Source of the DNA: Thiomicrospira sp. XS5 | Lineage (GTDB): Bacteria; Pseudomonadota; Gammaproteobacteria; Thiomicrospirales; Thiomicrospiraceae | DNA length: 64,000 nt | Reading direction: 5' to 3' | Assembly: GCF_001507555.1 (NCBI RefSeq) | Contig: NZ_LQBO01000002.1 | Coordinates: 39,629 to 103,628 of the forward strand | Shown here: piece after piece, positions 1-8,697 of the stretch | How positions within the stretch are numbered: the first letter of the stretch is position 1 | Layout of the letters: every line of letters starts with the position of its first letter | Notes under the pieces: generated by a model | The model's input: the letters and a program-made list of their open reading frames with translations, nothing else | Databases searched by the model: none | Told to the model about the DNA's origin: nothing | Program-made: the position numbers and the translations under genes

Positions 1-25
1 CCCGGTCAGACATCAGGAGACGTTT

Positions 26-592
26 ATGCAACCCGTTCCCAGTATCAAAAGTCGGCCGGTCTATGAAGACATCGGCATTGACCCGGCCGTGCAAAAACAT
101 CTGTTCATCGCGCAAACCGGCAGCTTCGACAAATTGGCGAAACTCTACCAGGCCTGCCCGAGTGATAAAAGTTGCTGGATTGTCGGCGACGACACTCAGG
201 AAAGCCTGCCCGACAACAGCCGTTTCGTTTCGCAGGACGGCATCGACACGGTGTTCGGCGAACAGTTCGCCGACCTGCCGATTTCCAGCCACATCTATGT
301 GGCCGGGCAAAACGAGTCTTTTTTGTGGGACATCCACAACCTCGCCACCCGGGCCGGACTGGCGTCGGAACAGGTGAAGATGTTCGAACCTGTCACCAAC
401 CAGAGACGGCTGTTCTGCACCCATTGTTACACCCTCACCGAGGGCGTGACCCATTCGCCTTACGAATGCCCGGGCTGCGGTCGCTTACTCTTGGTTCGCG
501 ACCATTTCTCCCGCATCCATGCGGCCTATGTCGGCGTCATCATCAATGCGGAAGACCCGAACGACATTCCCGAAACAGAGGAGTTGAGCTAA
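26..592 (+). CDS. dmmA: DmmA-like subunit of dimethylamine monooxygenase
   Basis: A 188-residue protein resembling the DmmA family, a component of the dimethylamine monooxygenase system that oxidatively N-demethylates dimethylamine. The C-terminal third carries a zinc-ribbon-like set of cysteines (C131/C134 and C148/C151) followed by LLLVRDHFSR, the part I recognise from this family. The N-terminal part is less conserved. The ATG follows an AGGAG at 15-19. The stop codon overlaps the ATG of the next gene in a TAATG junction, so the two are translationally coupled, and the reductase and haem-protein genes that follow support the assignment. The individual role of DmmA is not clear from sequence. 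Confidence 0.75.
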   Translation: MQPVPSIKSRPVYEDIGIDPAVQKHLFIAQTGSFDKLAKLYQACPSDKSCWIVGDDTQESLPDNSRFVSQDGIDTVFGEQFADLPISSHIYVAGQNESFLWDIHNLATRAGLASEQVKMFEPVTNQRRLFCTHCYTLTEGVTHSPYECPGCGRLLLVRDHFSRIHAAYVGVIINAEDPNDIPETEELS

Positions 593-1539
593 TGAGTGCC
601 GCTATGAAAGTCCATGTCAGCGCCATCCGTAAAGTGGCGCCGACCATCAAGGAATTCATCTTGACGCCGGCTGACGGTGAATTCTTTCCCTTTTCACCCG
701 GTTCCCACATCGTGGTGGAAATGCAGACCGACAGCAAAACCATCCGCAACGCTTACTCCTTGTTGAGCGATCCGATGGACAACCGTCAATACCGCATAGC
801 GGTTCGCTTGCAACCCGAATCGCGTGGCGGTTCCGAGTTCATGCATCATGAAGTGCATGAAGGCGACGAATTGACGATTACACCGCCGAACAACCTGTTC
901 TCGCCGGACTGGCGTGCCAAGAAACACGTGTTCTTCGCCGGAGGCGTCGGCATCACACCCTTTATGTCGTACATCCCGGAAATGCTGCGCCGCGGCGCGG
1001 ACTTCGAACTGCACTACATGTATCGCAGCACTCAGACAGGCGCCTATGTGGAAGCGCTTCGCGACCTGATCGGCGAGCGTTTGCACACCTACGACTCCAT
1101 CACCTCCAGCCGGGCGGAAATCGCCGACATCATGGCCCATTGCCCGCAAGGCACGCACCTTTACATTTGCGGCCCGGAATCGTTGATCGACACGGTGCGT
1201 TACCGCGGTCAACAAACCGGCTGGCCGGCGTCCCACATCCATTACGAAGCCTTTGCCGCGCCCAAACCCGGTAAACCCTTTGTGGCGGAATTGAAGAAAT
1301 CCGGCAAAACCATTTATGTACCGGAAGACCAATCGCTTCTGGAAGCCCTGGAGGCCAACGAAGTAGAGATACCGAACCTGTGCCGTGGCGGCGTTTGCGG
1401 CCAGTGCAGGAGTCCGGTATTGGATGGCGATATCGAACATCGGGATGAGTTCCTATCCGAAAAAGAAAAGTCCGACAACCGCTGCATTATGCCTTGCGTG
1501 TCACGCGCCAAGTCCAGTCGGTTACACCTAGACATTTAA
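592..1539 (+). CDS. Flavin / 2Fe-2S oxidoreductase (PDR/VanB type), DmmB-like
   Basis: Electron-transfer reductase of 315 residues that would pass electrons from NAD(P)H to the neighbouring haem demethylase. Domains in order: a ferredoxin-reductase-like flavin barrel with RNAYS near residues 52-56, a nucleotide-binding domain with GGVGITPF near 116, and a C-terminal plant-type 2Fe-2S ferredoxin domain with CRGGVCGQC followed by a later Cys (IMPC). An open frame continues upstream to 172, but that stretch overlaps dmmA. The ATG at 592, coupled to the dmmA stop, gives a normal family start. The order reductase then haem protein fits a dmm-type oxidative demethylase. Confidence 0.85.
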   Translation: MSAAMKVHVSAIRKVAPTIKEFILTPADGEFFPFSPGSHIVVEMQTDSKTIRNAYSLLSDPMDNRQYRIAVRLQPESRGGSEFMHHEVHEGDELTITPPNNLFSPDWRAKKHVFFAGGVGITPFMSYIPEMLRRGADFELHYMYRSTQTGAYVEALRDLIGERLHTYDSITSSRAEIADIMAHCPQGTHLYICGPESLIDTVRYRGQQTGWPASHIHYEAFAAPKPGKPFVAELKKSGKTIYVPEDQSLLEALEANEVEIPNLCRGGVCGQCRSPVLDGDIEHRDEFLSEKEKSDNRCIMPCVSRAKSSRLHLDI

Positions 1540-1555
1540 TCAAAGGAAATTGACG

Positions 1556-2575
1556 ATGAGATTAGCCCCAAAACCCGTACAAACTTTCCGCGACGACTTC
1601 ACTTACACCAACAGTGACGAAGCCATCAAACGCTTTCCGTTCCCGTTTCCGGAAGACGAATACATGTATTCGGTCAATATCGAACCCCACACCCTGCCCG
1701 GACCGGAAGGGTCGGTCTACGAACACCTGTTCGACATCGACGAACACTACCTGTCGGAAATGGCGGAACGCAAACAGGTTCTGGCCGAAAACCCGAAACG
1801 CTGCCTGGCCATGGACCACATGGATCTTGCCTGTTGGGATTTCATCGACCGCGCCATGACGACCATGTCGCAGGATTACCCGAATTATTTCACGTTAGAA
1901 AAAGATGGAGAACATTGGACATGGGAAAACAAACTACTCGGCATCAAAGACACCTTCACCTTCGGCGACAGCCGAACGCTACCGCACCCCCCGATGGAAT
2001 ACATGGGCTGTCAGGTGCAAGGCGATATCGCCCTGCTCGATCAACGGGACAACGACCTGTTTATGGACGCGGGCATCATCACCTGCCCGGCGGATTGGTC
2101 TCTAGCGTTCGACGCTGGTATGAGCTTTTCGCAATGGCATGGTCCAGTCCCTCTGGCGCATGAAGCCGGCATCTTCGAACGGGCCCTGAAATACCTGAAC
2201 GCCATCCCGGTCGACCAACCGGTGCGTCGTTTGAACTGGACATTAACCATCAACGCCCGCATGGACACCTCACCGGAAACCTATCCGAATTGGGGTACCG
2301 ACCGCGACAGCGTCACGCCGGAAAACGTCGGCGAAAAAGTCTATCTGCGTGTCGAACTTCAGGTGCTGGATCGCATGCCGCGAAGCAATGCGCTGATGTT
2401 CAGCATCCGCACGTATCTGATCAGCATGAACGACCTGGTCACCAACCCGGAATGGGCCAAACGCATGCACCGCGTCATGAAAACCCTGCCGGAAGAGTTG
2501 ATTGAATACAAAGGCCTAACCCGCTATCACTCCACCCTATTGGATTGGCTGAAACAGTTCGATTTGGAAAACTGA
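1556..2575 (+). CDS. Haem-dependent oxidative N-demethylase family protein (DUF3445)
   Basis: A 339-residue protein resembling the DUF3445 / haem-dependent oxidative N-demethylase family, the catalytic component of the dmm-like cluster. It would remove a methyl group from a secondary amine as formaldehyde, using O2 and electrons from the adjacent 2Fe-2S reductase. The N-terminal half has the family's acidic FDIDEHYLSEM stretch and a CLAMD motif. The ATG at 1556 is preferred over an in-frame TTG at 1550 because AAAGGA at 1542-1547 is well spaced for it. The gene starts 16 bp after the reductase stop and is surely in the same operon. The substrate (dimethylamine) is inferred from context only. 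Confidence 0.75.
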   Translation: MRLAPKPVQTFRDDFTYTNSDEAIKRFPFPFPEDEYMYSVNIEPHTLPGPEGSVYEHLFDIDEHYLSEMAERKQVLAENPKRCLAMDHMDLACWDFIDRAMTTMSQDYPNYFTLEKDGEHWTWENKLLGIKDTFTFGDSRTLPHPPMEYMGCQVQGDIALLDQRDNDLFMDAGIITCPADWSLAFDAGMSFSQWHGPVPLAHEAGIFERALKYLNAIPVDQPVRRLNWTLTINARMDTSPETYPNWGTDRDSVTPENVGEKVYLRVELQVLDRMPRSNALMFSIRTYLISMNDLVTNPEWAKRMHRVMKTLPEELIEYKGLTRYHSTLLDWLKQFDLEN

Positions 2576-2657
2576 TACACACGAATCATTGTTTACCCGC
2601 TCGGCGGCAGCGTCGGGCGATTTTTATCACGCACTCAAAGTAGTAAAGGAGAACGTC

Positions 2658-3014
2658 ATGGCGATGACACATTACCCACAAGCGACGAAACGTACCGAAA
2701 TCCCGAGCATGGGCGTTAATAACTGCAATGCCTTCCTAACGGATTTGGTGGTTTCCGAAGACCCGGACAAGACCATTGTCGGCGGTTTTTTCAAAATGGA
2801 GAAATCCGATGAGCCGTTGGTGTACACCTACACCTATCATGAAATGAAAATCATCGTCGAAGGCGAAATGATCATTTCCGACGAAACCGGTCAAGAAGTC
2901 CATGCCCGAGTCGGGGATGTCTTTCATTTCCCGAAAGGCAGCGTCATCACCTTCCAGTCCCCTAGCGTCGGGTTAGGTTTCTTCTGCGGCCAACGTCGCG
3001 AAGGCGAAGGCTAA
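2658..3014 (+). CDS. Small cupin-domain protein
   Basis: A 118-residue single-domain cupin resembling the EutQ-like group, with a beta-barrel signature around VEGEMIISDETG and GDVFHFPKGS. The start is ATG 2658, with AAAGGAGAA just upstream; a longer open frame from 2589 has no ribosome site. It is the last gene before a strong bidirectional terminator, so it closes the dmm-like operon, though an 82-bp gap separates it from the demethylase. The usual cupin metal ligands are only partly evident. A substrate-binding or accessory role in amine metabolism is a guess from position. Confidence 0.65.
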   Translation: MAMTHYPQATKRTEIPSMGVNNCNAFLTDLVVSEDPDKTIVGGFFKMEKSDEPLVYTYTYHEMKIIVEGEMIISDETGQEVHARVGDVFHFPKGSVITFQSPSVGLGFFCGQRREGEG

Positions 3015-3040
3015 GTGAATTAGCAACCGCACAAAATAAA

Positions 3041-3063
3041 AAACGGCCAGGTCTGGCCGTTTT
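3041..3063. terminator. Bidirectional intrinsic terminator
   Basis: An A-run, the stem ACGGCCAG/CTGGCCGT around a 2-nt loop, then a T-run. It lies between the converging cupin and ppiC genes and can serve both. The stem centre, CCAGGTCTGG (3047-3056), is one base away from the iterated palindrome CCAGGCCTGG. Confidence 0.85.
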
Positions 3064-3087
3064 TGAAGGTGAATCAAACCGGGTGGT

Positions 3088-3369
3088 TTATTCGGTTCTG
3101 TCCGTCACTTCCACCAGGTGATAACCGAATTGGGTCTTGATTGGCCCTTCCAAAGAACCGACCTCGGCCGAAAAACAGACCTTATCAAATTCCGGCACCA
3201 TCATGCCCGGTCCGAATTGCCCCAAATCTCCGCCACTACGGCTGGATGGACACTGAGAATTATCACGCGCCACATCGGCGAAATCCGCACCCTCTTCAAT
3301 TTGTTTTTTCAACGCCAACGCTTTCTCTTCGGTATCGACAAGAATGTGTCTCGCGGTCGCTAATGCCAT
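3088..3369 (-). CDS. ppiC: Parvulin-type peptidyl-prolyl isomerase (PpiC)
   Basis: A 93-residue stand-alone parvulin, a cytoplasmic peptidyl-prolyl cis-trans isomerase. It shows the family landmarks ARHILV at the N-terminus, SGGDLGQFGPGMMVPEF in the middle and GYHLVEV at the end, with no signal peptide. The open frame extends 12 codons further upstream, but ATG 3369 follows a GGAAAG ribosome site and gives the canonical MALATARHILV start. It converges on the dmm-like operon and is divergent from the HMG-CoA reductase gene. Confidence 0.9.
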   Translation of the reverse strand: MALATARHILVDTEEKALALKKQIEEGADFADVARDNSQCPSSRSGGDLGQFGPGMMVPEFDKVCFSAEVGSLEGPIKTQFGYHLVEVTDRTE

Positions 3370-3487
3370 TTTTACTTTCCTTTTCATTTCGATGGTTCCC
3401 GGCATCCGGTTTCGATATCCGAAAAGCCAAAGATCACCATCATTTTTTCAATCAATCATTGCTTCAGTTCGCATATAATACCCCAAT

Positions 3488-4558
3488 ATGAAAAATGAAT
3501 CATCCGACAAAACCGCCATGCACTTTGCACAGGTTCCCATGCAGTCGGTCGGCCCGTTCAAACTCATCGGCGAGGTGGACACCGACGACCTGATGGTGCC
3601 CATGGCGACGTATGAATCACCGCTCTGGCCCTCCGTGGCCCGTGGCGCCCGCGTGACCCATCGTGCCGGCGGCATTCGCGTCACCGTCATCGACGAGCGC
3701 ATGACCCGCTCGGTCTTGCTGGAAGCGCCAAATGCCGAAGTCGCTCTGCGCGACTACCGCGCCCTGCAACAACGCCAGGACGACTTGCAAGCCGTGGTAT
3801 CGGAATCCAGCCGCTTCGCGAAACTGCTGGACACTCATGTGCAAATTGTCGGCAAACTGATTTATTTACGCTTGGAATTCCATACTGGCGACGCCTCCGG
3901 CCATAACATGGTCACCAATGCCGCCGACCGTTTAATTCCTTGGATTCTGCAACAGTATCCGGAACTGGATTACGTTTCTATTTCGGCCAATTACTGCACG
4001 GACAAGAAAGTCTCCGCCGTCAACGGCATTCTGGGGCGCGGTAAAAACGTGGTGTGTGAAACCACCATCCCTCGCAAACTCTGTCAGCGTTTTCTGAAAA
4101 CCACCCCCGAAGCGCTGGTGGATTTGCATATTAAAAAAGACCTGATCGGCAGCATCGTTTCCGGCGGCTTGCGCAGCGCCAACGCCCATGTGGCGAATAT
4201 GCTGCTCGGCTTTTACCTCGCCACCGGCCAGGATGCCGCCAATATCGTCGAAGGTTCGCAAGCCATCAACCACGCCGAAGTCACGCCGGACGGCGATTTG
4301 TATTTTTCCACCAGTCTGCCGAACTTGATTGTCGGCACCGTCGGTAACGGCAAAGGCTTGGACTTCGTTTTGGACAACCTCAAGCAACTCGGCTGTAACG
4401 ACGAAACCGCCAGGCCTGGTCAAAATGCCCGTCGCCTGGCCTGCATCGCCGGCGCCACCGCTTTATGCGGCGAGCTGTCCTTGCTGGCCGCGCAAACCAA
4501 TCCCGGCGAATTAATGGCCGCGCATTTGAAACTCGAACGCCAAGCAGATTCCGATTAA
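3488..4558 (+). CDS. mvaA: HMG-CoA reductase, class I-like
   Basis: Reduces HMG-CoA to mevalonate, the committing step of the mevalonate route to isoprenoids. Motifs match the class I (archaeal/eukaryotic) enzyme rather than the class II degradative one: MATYESPL with the catalytic Glu, NYCTDKK with the Lys, GQDAANIVEG with the Asp, and AAHLKLER with the His near the end. At 356 residues it is shorter than most class I catalytic domains and has no membrane anchor. The ribosome site is weak. The gene begins a three-gene mevalonate block. The palindrome CCAGGCCTGG at 4410 encodes ARPG within the conserved PGxNAR loop. Confidence 0.9.
   Translation: MKNESSDKTAMHFAQVPMQSVGPFKLIGEVDTDDLMVPMATYESPLWPSVARGARVTHRAGGIRVTVIDERMTRSVLLEAPNAEVALRDYRALQQRQDDLQAVVSESSRFAKLLDTHVQIVGKLIYLRLEFHTGDASGHNMVTNAADRLIPWILQQYPELDYVSISANYCTDKKVSAVNGILGRGKNVVCETTIPRKLCQRFLKTTPEALVDLHIKKDLIGSIVSGGLRSANAHVANMLLGFYLATGQDAANIVEGSQAINHAEVTPDGDLYFSTSLPNLIVGTVGNGKGLDFVLDNLKQLGCNDETARPGQNARRLACIAGATALCGELSLLAAQTNPGELMAAHLKLERQADSD
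4410..4419. repeat. First of 20 exact copies of the palindrome CCAGGCCTGG
   Basis: Exact copies start at 4410, 8138, 11795, 11903, 16065, 17571, 22987, 26987, 31243, 34341, 37430, 41069, 45338, 49987, 51271, 53385, 54998, 58642, 59328 and 63813. Sixteen lie in genes and four are intergenic. One-mismatch copies were seen at 148, 3047, 6249, 13975, 19942, 27068, 37982, 41218, 50920, 56377 and 57812. Each exact copy holds two abutting CCWGG sites and an AGGCCT core. See the findings. Confidence 0.9.
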
Positions 4559-4568
4559 CGGCACCCCC

Positions 4569-5600
4569 ATGACCGATTCGAATATCACACAGCGCAAGCA
4601 GGATCACATCCATTTTCTTTTGCAGGATGCCGAGATCGAGCGGGGCCAATCCGGCTTCGAAGACATCCGCCTGACCCATCGCGGCCTGCCGGAATGCGAT
4701 TTCGCCGACATCGACAGTAGCACCGACTTTCTCGGCAAGACCTTGTCCAGCCCATTACTGATTTCCTCCATGACCGGCGGCGCAGCCGCCACATTGCAAG
4801 CCATCAACCGTCGTCTGGCTGAAGCCGCCGAAAACGCCGGTGTGGCGATGGCGGTCGGTTCGCAGCGCGCCATGATTCAAGACTCACAGGCCCGCGCCAG
4901 CTTCGAACTGCGCCAATACGCACCGACCATACCGCTGATTGCCAATATGGGGGCAGTGCAGTTGAATTACGGTTTCGGCCTCGACGAGGCGCAACGCATG
5001 GTGGACGTATTGGAAGCCGATGCGCTTTACCTGCACCTCAACCCCTTGCAGGAAGTCATCCAACCGGAAGGCAACACCAACTTCGCCCAATTGACCGATA
5101 AAATCGCACAACTCGCCAAGGCCTTACCGGTGCCCATCATTTTGAAAGAAGTCGGCTGCGGCTTATCCGCCAAAGACATCGAACTCGGTTTGTCGGCCGG
5201 CATTCAGTGGTTCGATTTGGCCGGGCGCGGCGGCACTTCCTGGAGCCGAATCGAAGCGCACCGTGCGCATTCCAGCCAGTTGGCCAGCCTGGGCGAAACC
5301 TTCCAAGATTGGGGCCTGACCACGCCGCAAGCCCTGTTGCAAGCCCGCCCGTTTCAGGATCAGGCACACTTTATTGCCAGTGGCGGAATTCGCAATGGCA
5401 TCGACATGATTAAATCGGTTATAATGGGCGGCCAAATTTGCGGGGTAGCGGCGCCGTTGCTGAAACCGGCCATGGATTCCACCGTTGCAACCCAAGCAAA
5501 AATAGAACAACTAAAACAGGAATTCCGCACCGCGCAATTCCTGCTGGGCGCGCCGACACTGGCGGATGTATTTTTAAACGATTCACTGATAGAGCCGTAA
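4569..5600 (+). CDS. fni: Type 2 isopentenyl-diphosphate isomerase (FMN-dependent)
   Basis: Interconverts IPP and DMAPP using reduced FMN. The 343-residue protein has the type 2 landmarks: RKQDHIHFLL near the N-terminus, SSMTGGAA for flavin phosphate contact, VGSQRAMI, ILKEVGCGLS, and ASGGIRNGIDMIKSVIMGG in the C-terminal TIM-barrel phosphate site. It starts 10 bp after mvaA and belongs to the same operon. Type 2 isomerases commonly accompany mevalonate-pathway genes in bacteria, which fits here. Confidence 0.93.
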   Translation: MTDSNITQRKQDHIHFLLQDAEIERGQSGFEDIRLTHRGLPECDFADIDSSTDFLGKTLSSPLLISSMTGGAAATLQAINRRLAEAAENAGVAMAVGSQRAMIQDSQARASFELRQYAPTIPLIANMGAVQLNYGFGLDEAQRMVDVLEADALYLHLNPLQEVIQPEGNTNFAQLTDKIAQLAKALPVPIILKEVGCGLSAKDIELGLSAGIQWFDLAGRGGTSWSRIEAHRAHSSQLASLGETFQDWGLTTPQALLQARPFQDQAHFIASGGIRNGIDMIKSVIMGGQICGVAAPLLKPAMDSTVATQAKIEQLKQEFRTAQFLLGAPTLADVFLNDSLIEP

Positions 5601-5619
5601 CGGAATTTCCTTTTAACGC

Positions 5620-6795
5620 ATGAAAGTAGGTATTGATCTCATTCACTTCGCGACCTCGGATTACGCCCTGGGGCTGGACACCTTTGCCGAGGAAAAAGGA
5701 ACCGACGTCAACAAATACCACATTGGTATCGGTCAGGAACAAATGTCCATTGCGCCGCCGGACGAAGACATCGTGACCTTGTCCGCCAAAGCGGCGGCCC
5801 CGATCATCGAGCAAATCGACCGCAACGACATCACCGCTGTGCTCTTCGCCACCGAATCCGGCGTGGATCAATCCAAATCCGCCGGCGCTTTTTTGCACGG
5901 TTTACTGAAACTATCCAAACGTTGCCGCGTGGTTGAATTCAAGCATGCCTGCTACGCTGGCACCGCGGCCTTGCAAATGGCCACCACCATGGTCAAAGCC
6001 AACCCGAAAGAAACCATTCTGGTCATCGCCGCCGACATTGCCAAATACGATGTGGACTCGTCCGGCGAAGCCACTCAAGGCTGCGGCGCCGTAGCCATGC
6101 TGGTCAAAGCGGAACCCCGTATTCTCGCCATCGAACCTGGCTCCGGTTACTACACCGACGACGTCATGGATTTCTGGCGTCCGAACAAACGCACCACCGC
6201 CTTGGTGGACGGCAAATACTCCACCAAGGTTTACCTGAACAGCTTGAAGCAGGCCTGGGAACATTTCGTGGAAGAAACCGGCCGTCACTTTGAAGACTTC
6301 GACGCTTTCTGTTACCACATTCCGTTTTCGCGCATGACCGAGAAAGCGCATAAAACGCTGGTTAAAAAAGTCGGCGCCAAGCTGACGCCCGACACCTTCC
6401 GTGAACAAACCGCGCCGGGCCAGGTTTACAACCGCGTCGTGGGGAACAGTTACAGCGCCTCTTTATTCATCGGTTTCTGTTCGTTTTTGGATAACGCCGT
6501 TCAGGATTTGACCGGCAAACGTTTTGGCTTCTTCAGCTACGGTTCCGGCTGTGTCGCGGAATTTTTCAGCGGCATCATCCAGCCCGGATACCAACAGCAC
6601 TTAATGACCGAAAGCCATCGCCAGCAGATCGACTCTCGTCAGCCGTTGGATTACCAGCAATATCTGGCGTTTTACCATCAAACCGACAGCGACGTCGAGA
6701 ACATCACCTTCCCGCACAACAACAAAGGGCCTTTCCGTTTGGCGGGCATCGAAAACCACATCCGTCGTTACGAATCGGATATCCAACCGGCTTAA
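5620..6795 (+). CDS. mvaS: HMG-CoA synthase
   Basis: Condenses acetyl-CoA with acetoacetyl-CoA to HMG-CoA, the first step committed to mevalonate. The 391-residue protein has the thiolase-like fold of the family. The active-site Cys sits in EFKHACYAGTAAL, the His in FCYHIPFSRM, and the late SYGSGCVAEF glycine motif is present. It lies 19 bp after fni as the third gene of the operon. Length and motifs match bacterial MvaS. No thiolase gene lies nearby, so acetoacetyl-CoA must come from elsewhere. Confidence 0.93.
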   Translation: MKVGIDLIHFATSDYALGLDTFAEEKGTDVNKYHIGIGQEQMSIAPPDEDIVTLSAKAAAPIIEQIDRNDITAVLFATESGVDQSKSAGAFLHGLLKLSKRCRVVEFKHACYAGTAALQMATTMVKANPKETILVIAADIAKYDVDSSGEATQGCGAVAMLVKAEPRILAIEPGSGYYTDDVMDFWRPNKRTTALVDGKYSTKVYLNSLKQAWEHFVEETGRHFEDFDAFCYHIPFSRMTEKAHKTLVKKVGAKLTPDTFREQTAPGQVYNRVVGNSYSASLFIGFCSFLDNAVQDLTGKRFGFFSYGSGCVAEFFSGIIQPGYQQHLMTESHRQQIDSRQPLDYQQYLAFYHQTDSDVENITFPHNNKGPFRLAGIENHIRRYESDIQPA

Positions 6796-6905
6796 ACAGT
6801 TTTCAAACGATTCCCAACCGCTTCAAGCCGGGCACCACGCCCTTTTCACGTCCAGACATCACTTCTGCTAAAATTCAACGTATCCCGCTTCGATAAGGCT
6901 TATGC

Positions 6906-7856
6906 ATGTCGTCTTTAAACACCTTTCCCGCCATTGCCATACTGATTGCCTTGATTTCGCTGGTCGTAGCCCTACGCGCATCCGGCCTGTTGAAAATCGA
7001 CGACGGTCCACTGTTTGCCCGTATCGTGACCCACTTAACACTCCCGGCTACCATCTTTTATGCGCTCGCCCATGCCCGTGATTTGCAGTGGGATTATGCG
7101 CTGGTGGTGCTGTTCTTATTCGCCGCGGAAACCTTGCTATTATTACTCGCCTGGCTGACGGGACGAGCCCTCAAACTATCGCGCCCGCAACTGGGCAGTT
7201 TGATGTTGGTATCGGCCTTCGGCAGTTCCGCCTTGCTCGGCTATGCGCTGATCGAACAACTTTTCCCGAATGATGTCGAAGCCTTATCCGAAGCCGTGTT
7301 CATTTCCGAACTGGGTGTGGGCGTCGGCTTATTTACACTCGGCACTTTGGTAGCCATTCACTTCGGCCAGGCAGCCAACTCGGCCAATTCCATGCTTCGA
7401 AGCCTTGGACTCTTCGCCAAATCACCGATTTTCCTGTCCATTTTGGCGGGCCTAGCTTACGGCCAGTTTCAGGCACCGGTGGATGGCCCGTTTTTCAAAG
7501 AACTGTTTGCCGCGTTGCACTTGGTGGCGCAAGCCAATACCTTTTTTGTGATTCTCACCATCGGCGTGATGTTGCAATTTCATGGTTTGAAGGCGTTGGC
7601 AGGTTTGGCGGCCGTTGCGATTGTGCTGAAGCTTCTGGTCAGCCCCTTATTGGTTTGGTTACCGTCTCAGGCCATGTCGTTGCAGACTTGGCAAATGGAT
7701 GTGATTTTATTGGAGTCGGCCATGCCATCGGCCTTGTTAAGCGTTGTTCTGGCGGCGCGTTACGGCTGCGATGCATTATTGGCGTCAAAACTGGTCTATG
7801 TCACCACACTGGTCAGTGCCGGTTCGATACTACTAGTATTGGAAATATTGGGATAA
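6906..7856 (+). CDS. AEC-family (auxin efflux carrier-like) permease
   Basis: An inner-membrane transporter of 316 residues with about ten hydrophobic segments in two halves, and the helix-breaking FGSSALLGYAL and LESAMPSALLSVV regions typical of AEC permeases. Characterised bacterial relatives export or import small organic acids such as malate and malonate; the substrate here cannot be read from sequence. It begins 110 bp after mvaS, with its own upstream AT-rich stretch, so it is probably a separate unit. The start ATG at 6906 has only a weak ribosome site. Confidence 0.8.
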   Translation: MSSLNTFPAIAILIALISLVVALRASGLLKIDDGPLFARIVTHLTLPATIFYALAHARDLQWDYALVVLFLFAAETLLLLLAWLTGRALKLSRPQLGSLMLVSAFGSSALLGYALIEQLFPNDVEALSEAVFISELGVGVGLFTLGTLVAIHFGQAANSANSMLRSLGLFAKSPIFLSILAGLAYGQFQAPVDGPFFKELFAALHLVAQANTFFVILTIGVMLQFHGLKALAGLAAVAIVLKLLVSPLLVWLPSQAMSLQTWQMDVILLESAMPSALLSVVLAARYGCDALLASKLVYVTTLVSAGSILLVLEILG

Positions 7857-7899
7857 CTCGAAAAAGAACAAGTCGGTAATAAAAGAAAGGGAAAAATAA

Positions 7900-7990
7900 T
7901 GGCGGATAGCGAGGGATTCGAACCCTCGATAGGCTATTAACCTATACACGCTTTCCAGGCGTGCTCCTTCAACCGCTCAGACAGCTATCC
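7900..7990 (-). tRNA. tRNA-Ser (anticodon GGA)
   Basis: Reads as a 91-nt class II tRNA on the minus strand. The acceptor stem is GGATAGC/GCTATCC, the anticodon loop CTGGAAA holds GGA, there is a long variable arm, and the T-loop is GGTTCGAATCC. The CCA end is encoded (7900-7902). It decodes UCC and UCU. Confidence 0.95.
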
Positions 7991-8004
7991 GAAAGAAGTG
8001 GCGT

Positions 8005-8033
8005 ATTTTACTGTCAAATTCTCACAAAGTCTA
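8005..8033 (-). promoter_or_regulatory. Candidate promoter of tRNA-Ser
   Basis: On the minus strand TAGACT (-35-like) and TAAAAT (-10-like) are separated by 17 bp. The -10 ends 14 bp before the mature tRNA 5' end, a normal distance. Judged by eye only. Confidence 0.4.
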
Positions 8034-8098
8034 GCCTCGAATGCAAAATTATCACACTCGGGTACATTTGCTGAAAATCCTATATGGCCGACATAAAA

Positions 8099-8155
8099 AA
8101 ACCGGCCCAAAGGCCGGTTAAGGAGAAACAAAACCGACCAGGCCTGGCCGGTTTT
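8099..8155. terminator. Tandem hairpins acting as terminator for the haem-binding protein gene
   Basis: Two adjacent hairpins. The first is AACCGGCC/GGCCGGTT at 8099-8119. The second, at 8131-8155, is built around an exact CCAGGCCTGG (8138-8147) and flanked by A- and T-runs. They lie between tRNA-Ser and the stop of the 8177-8677 gene. The A-tract on the left makes a U-tract for minus-strand transcripts. Confidence 0.75.
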
Positions 8156-8176
8156 TAAATCACGATCATGACGTGA

Positions 8177-8677
8177 TTACATCATTTCCAAATCCATTTG
8201 TACGGCTTCCACACCGGCCGCCGCACATTTTTCATCGTCCATACCGTCCGGCGCGCCACTGACACCCACGGCACCATACAGTTTGCCTCCGGCCGTAATC
8301 GGAACGGAACCGGCCATAAAGGCTAAGCCTTCACCCATGGTTTGCAACGGGCTGTTGGCACGTCCGCTTAATTGAGAACCTTTCACGTTGAACATCACGG
8401 CCGTATAGGCTTTTTTCTCACTGATGGACCAGGAAACCGGCGGCGCCATGGTGTCACGTAACTTCGCTTGCGGAATTCCGTTACGCTCGACAACGGTGAC
8501 ACTGACTGGAATGCCTTTTTCACGGCAAGCCTCAATCGTGGCCGTTGCGATTTTATTGGCGACATCCATGGTCAGACGGCTGACATTAACAGCCATATCT
8601 TCGGCTTGAACAGGCAAAGCGGCAGACACACCAATAGCGGCGGCCAAGCTCAATTGTGTTAGTTTTTTCATTTTCAT
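8177..8677 (-). CDS. Secreted GlcG/HbpS-family haem-binding protein
   Basis: A 166-residue protein of the GlcG/HbpS (DUF336) family. A Sec signal peptide (MKMKKLTQ, hydrophobic core, cleavage near PVQAED) directs it to the periplasm. The mature part has the family's VVERNGIPQAKLRD and KLYGAVGVSGAPDG motifs. Members bind haem or small ligands; no enzymatic role is established for this type. The ATG at 8677 follows GGAGCGAGT. A 265-bp inverted-repeat element ends only about 20 bp upstream of the start, so it must lie in or next to the promoter and leader of this gene. Confidence 0.85.
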   Translation of the reverse strand: MKMKKLTQLSLAAAIGVSAALPVQAEDMAVNVSRLTMDVANKIATATIEACREKGIPVSVTVVERNGIPQAKLRDTMAPPVSWSISEKKAYTAVMFNVKGSQLSGRANSPLQTMGEGLAFMAGSVPITAGGKLYGAVGVSGAPDGMDDEKCAAAGVEAVQMDLEMM

Positions 8678-8697
8678 ACTCGCTCCAAAGTAGTGAA

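Noticed and set aside
172..591. Long in-frame extension upstream of the reductase gene
   Set aside because: It lies inside dmmA in another frame, has no family match, and the TAATG junction gives a natural start at 592.
694..1440. A 248-codon antisense open frame over the reductase
   Set aside because: Complement of a real gene; composition is that of an antisense shadow, with no domain.
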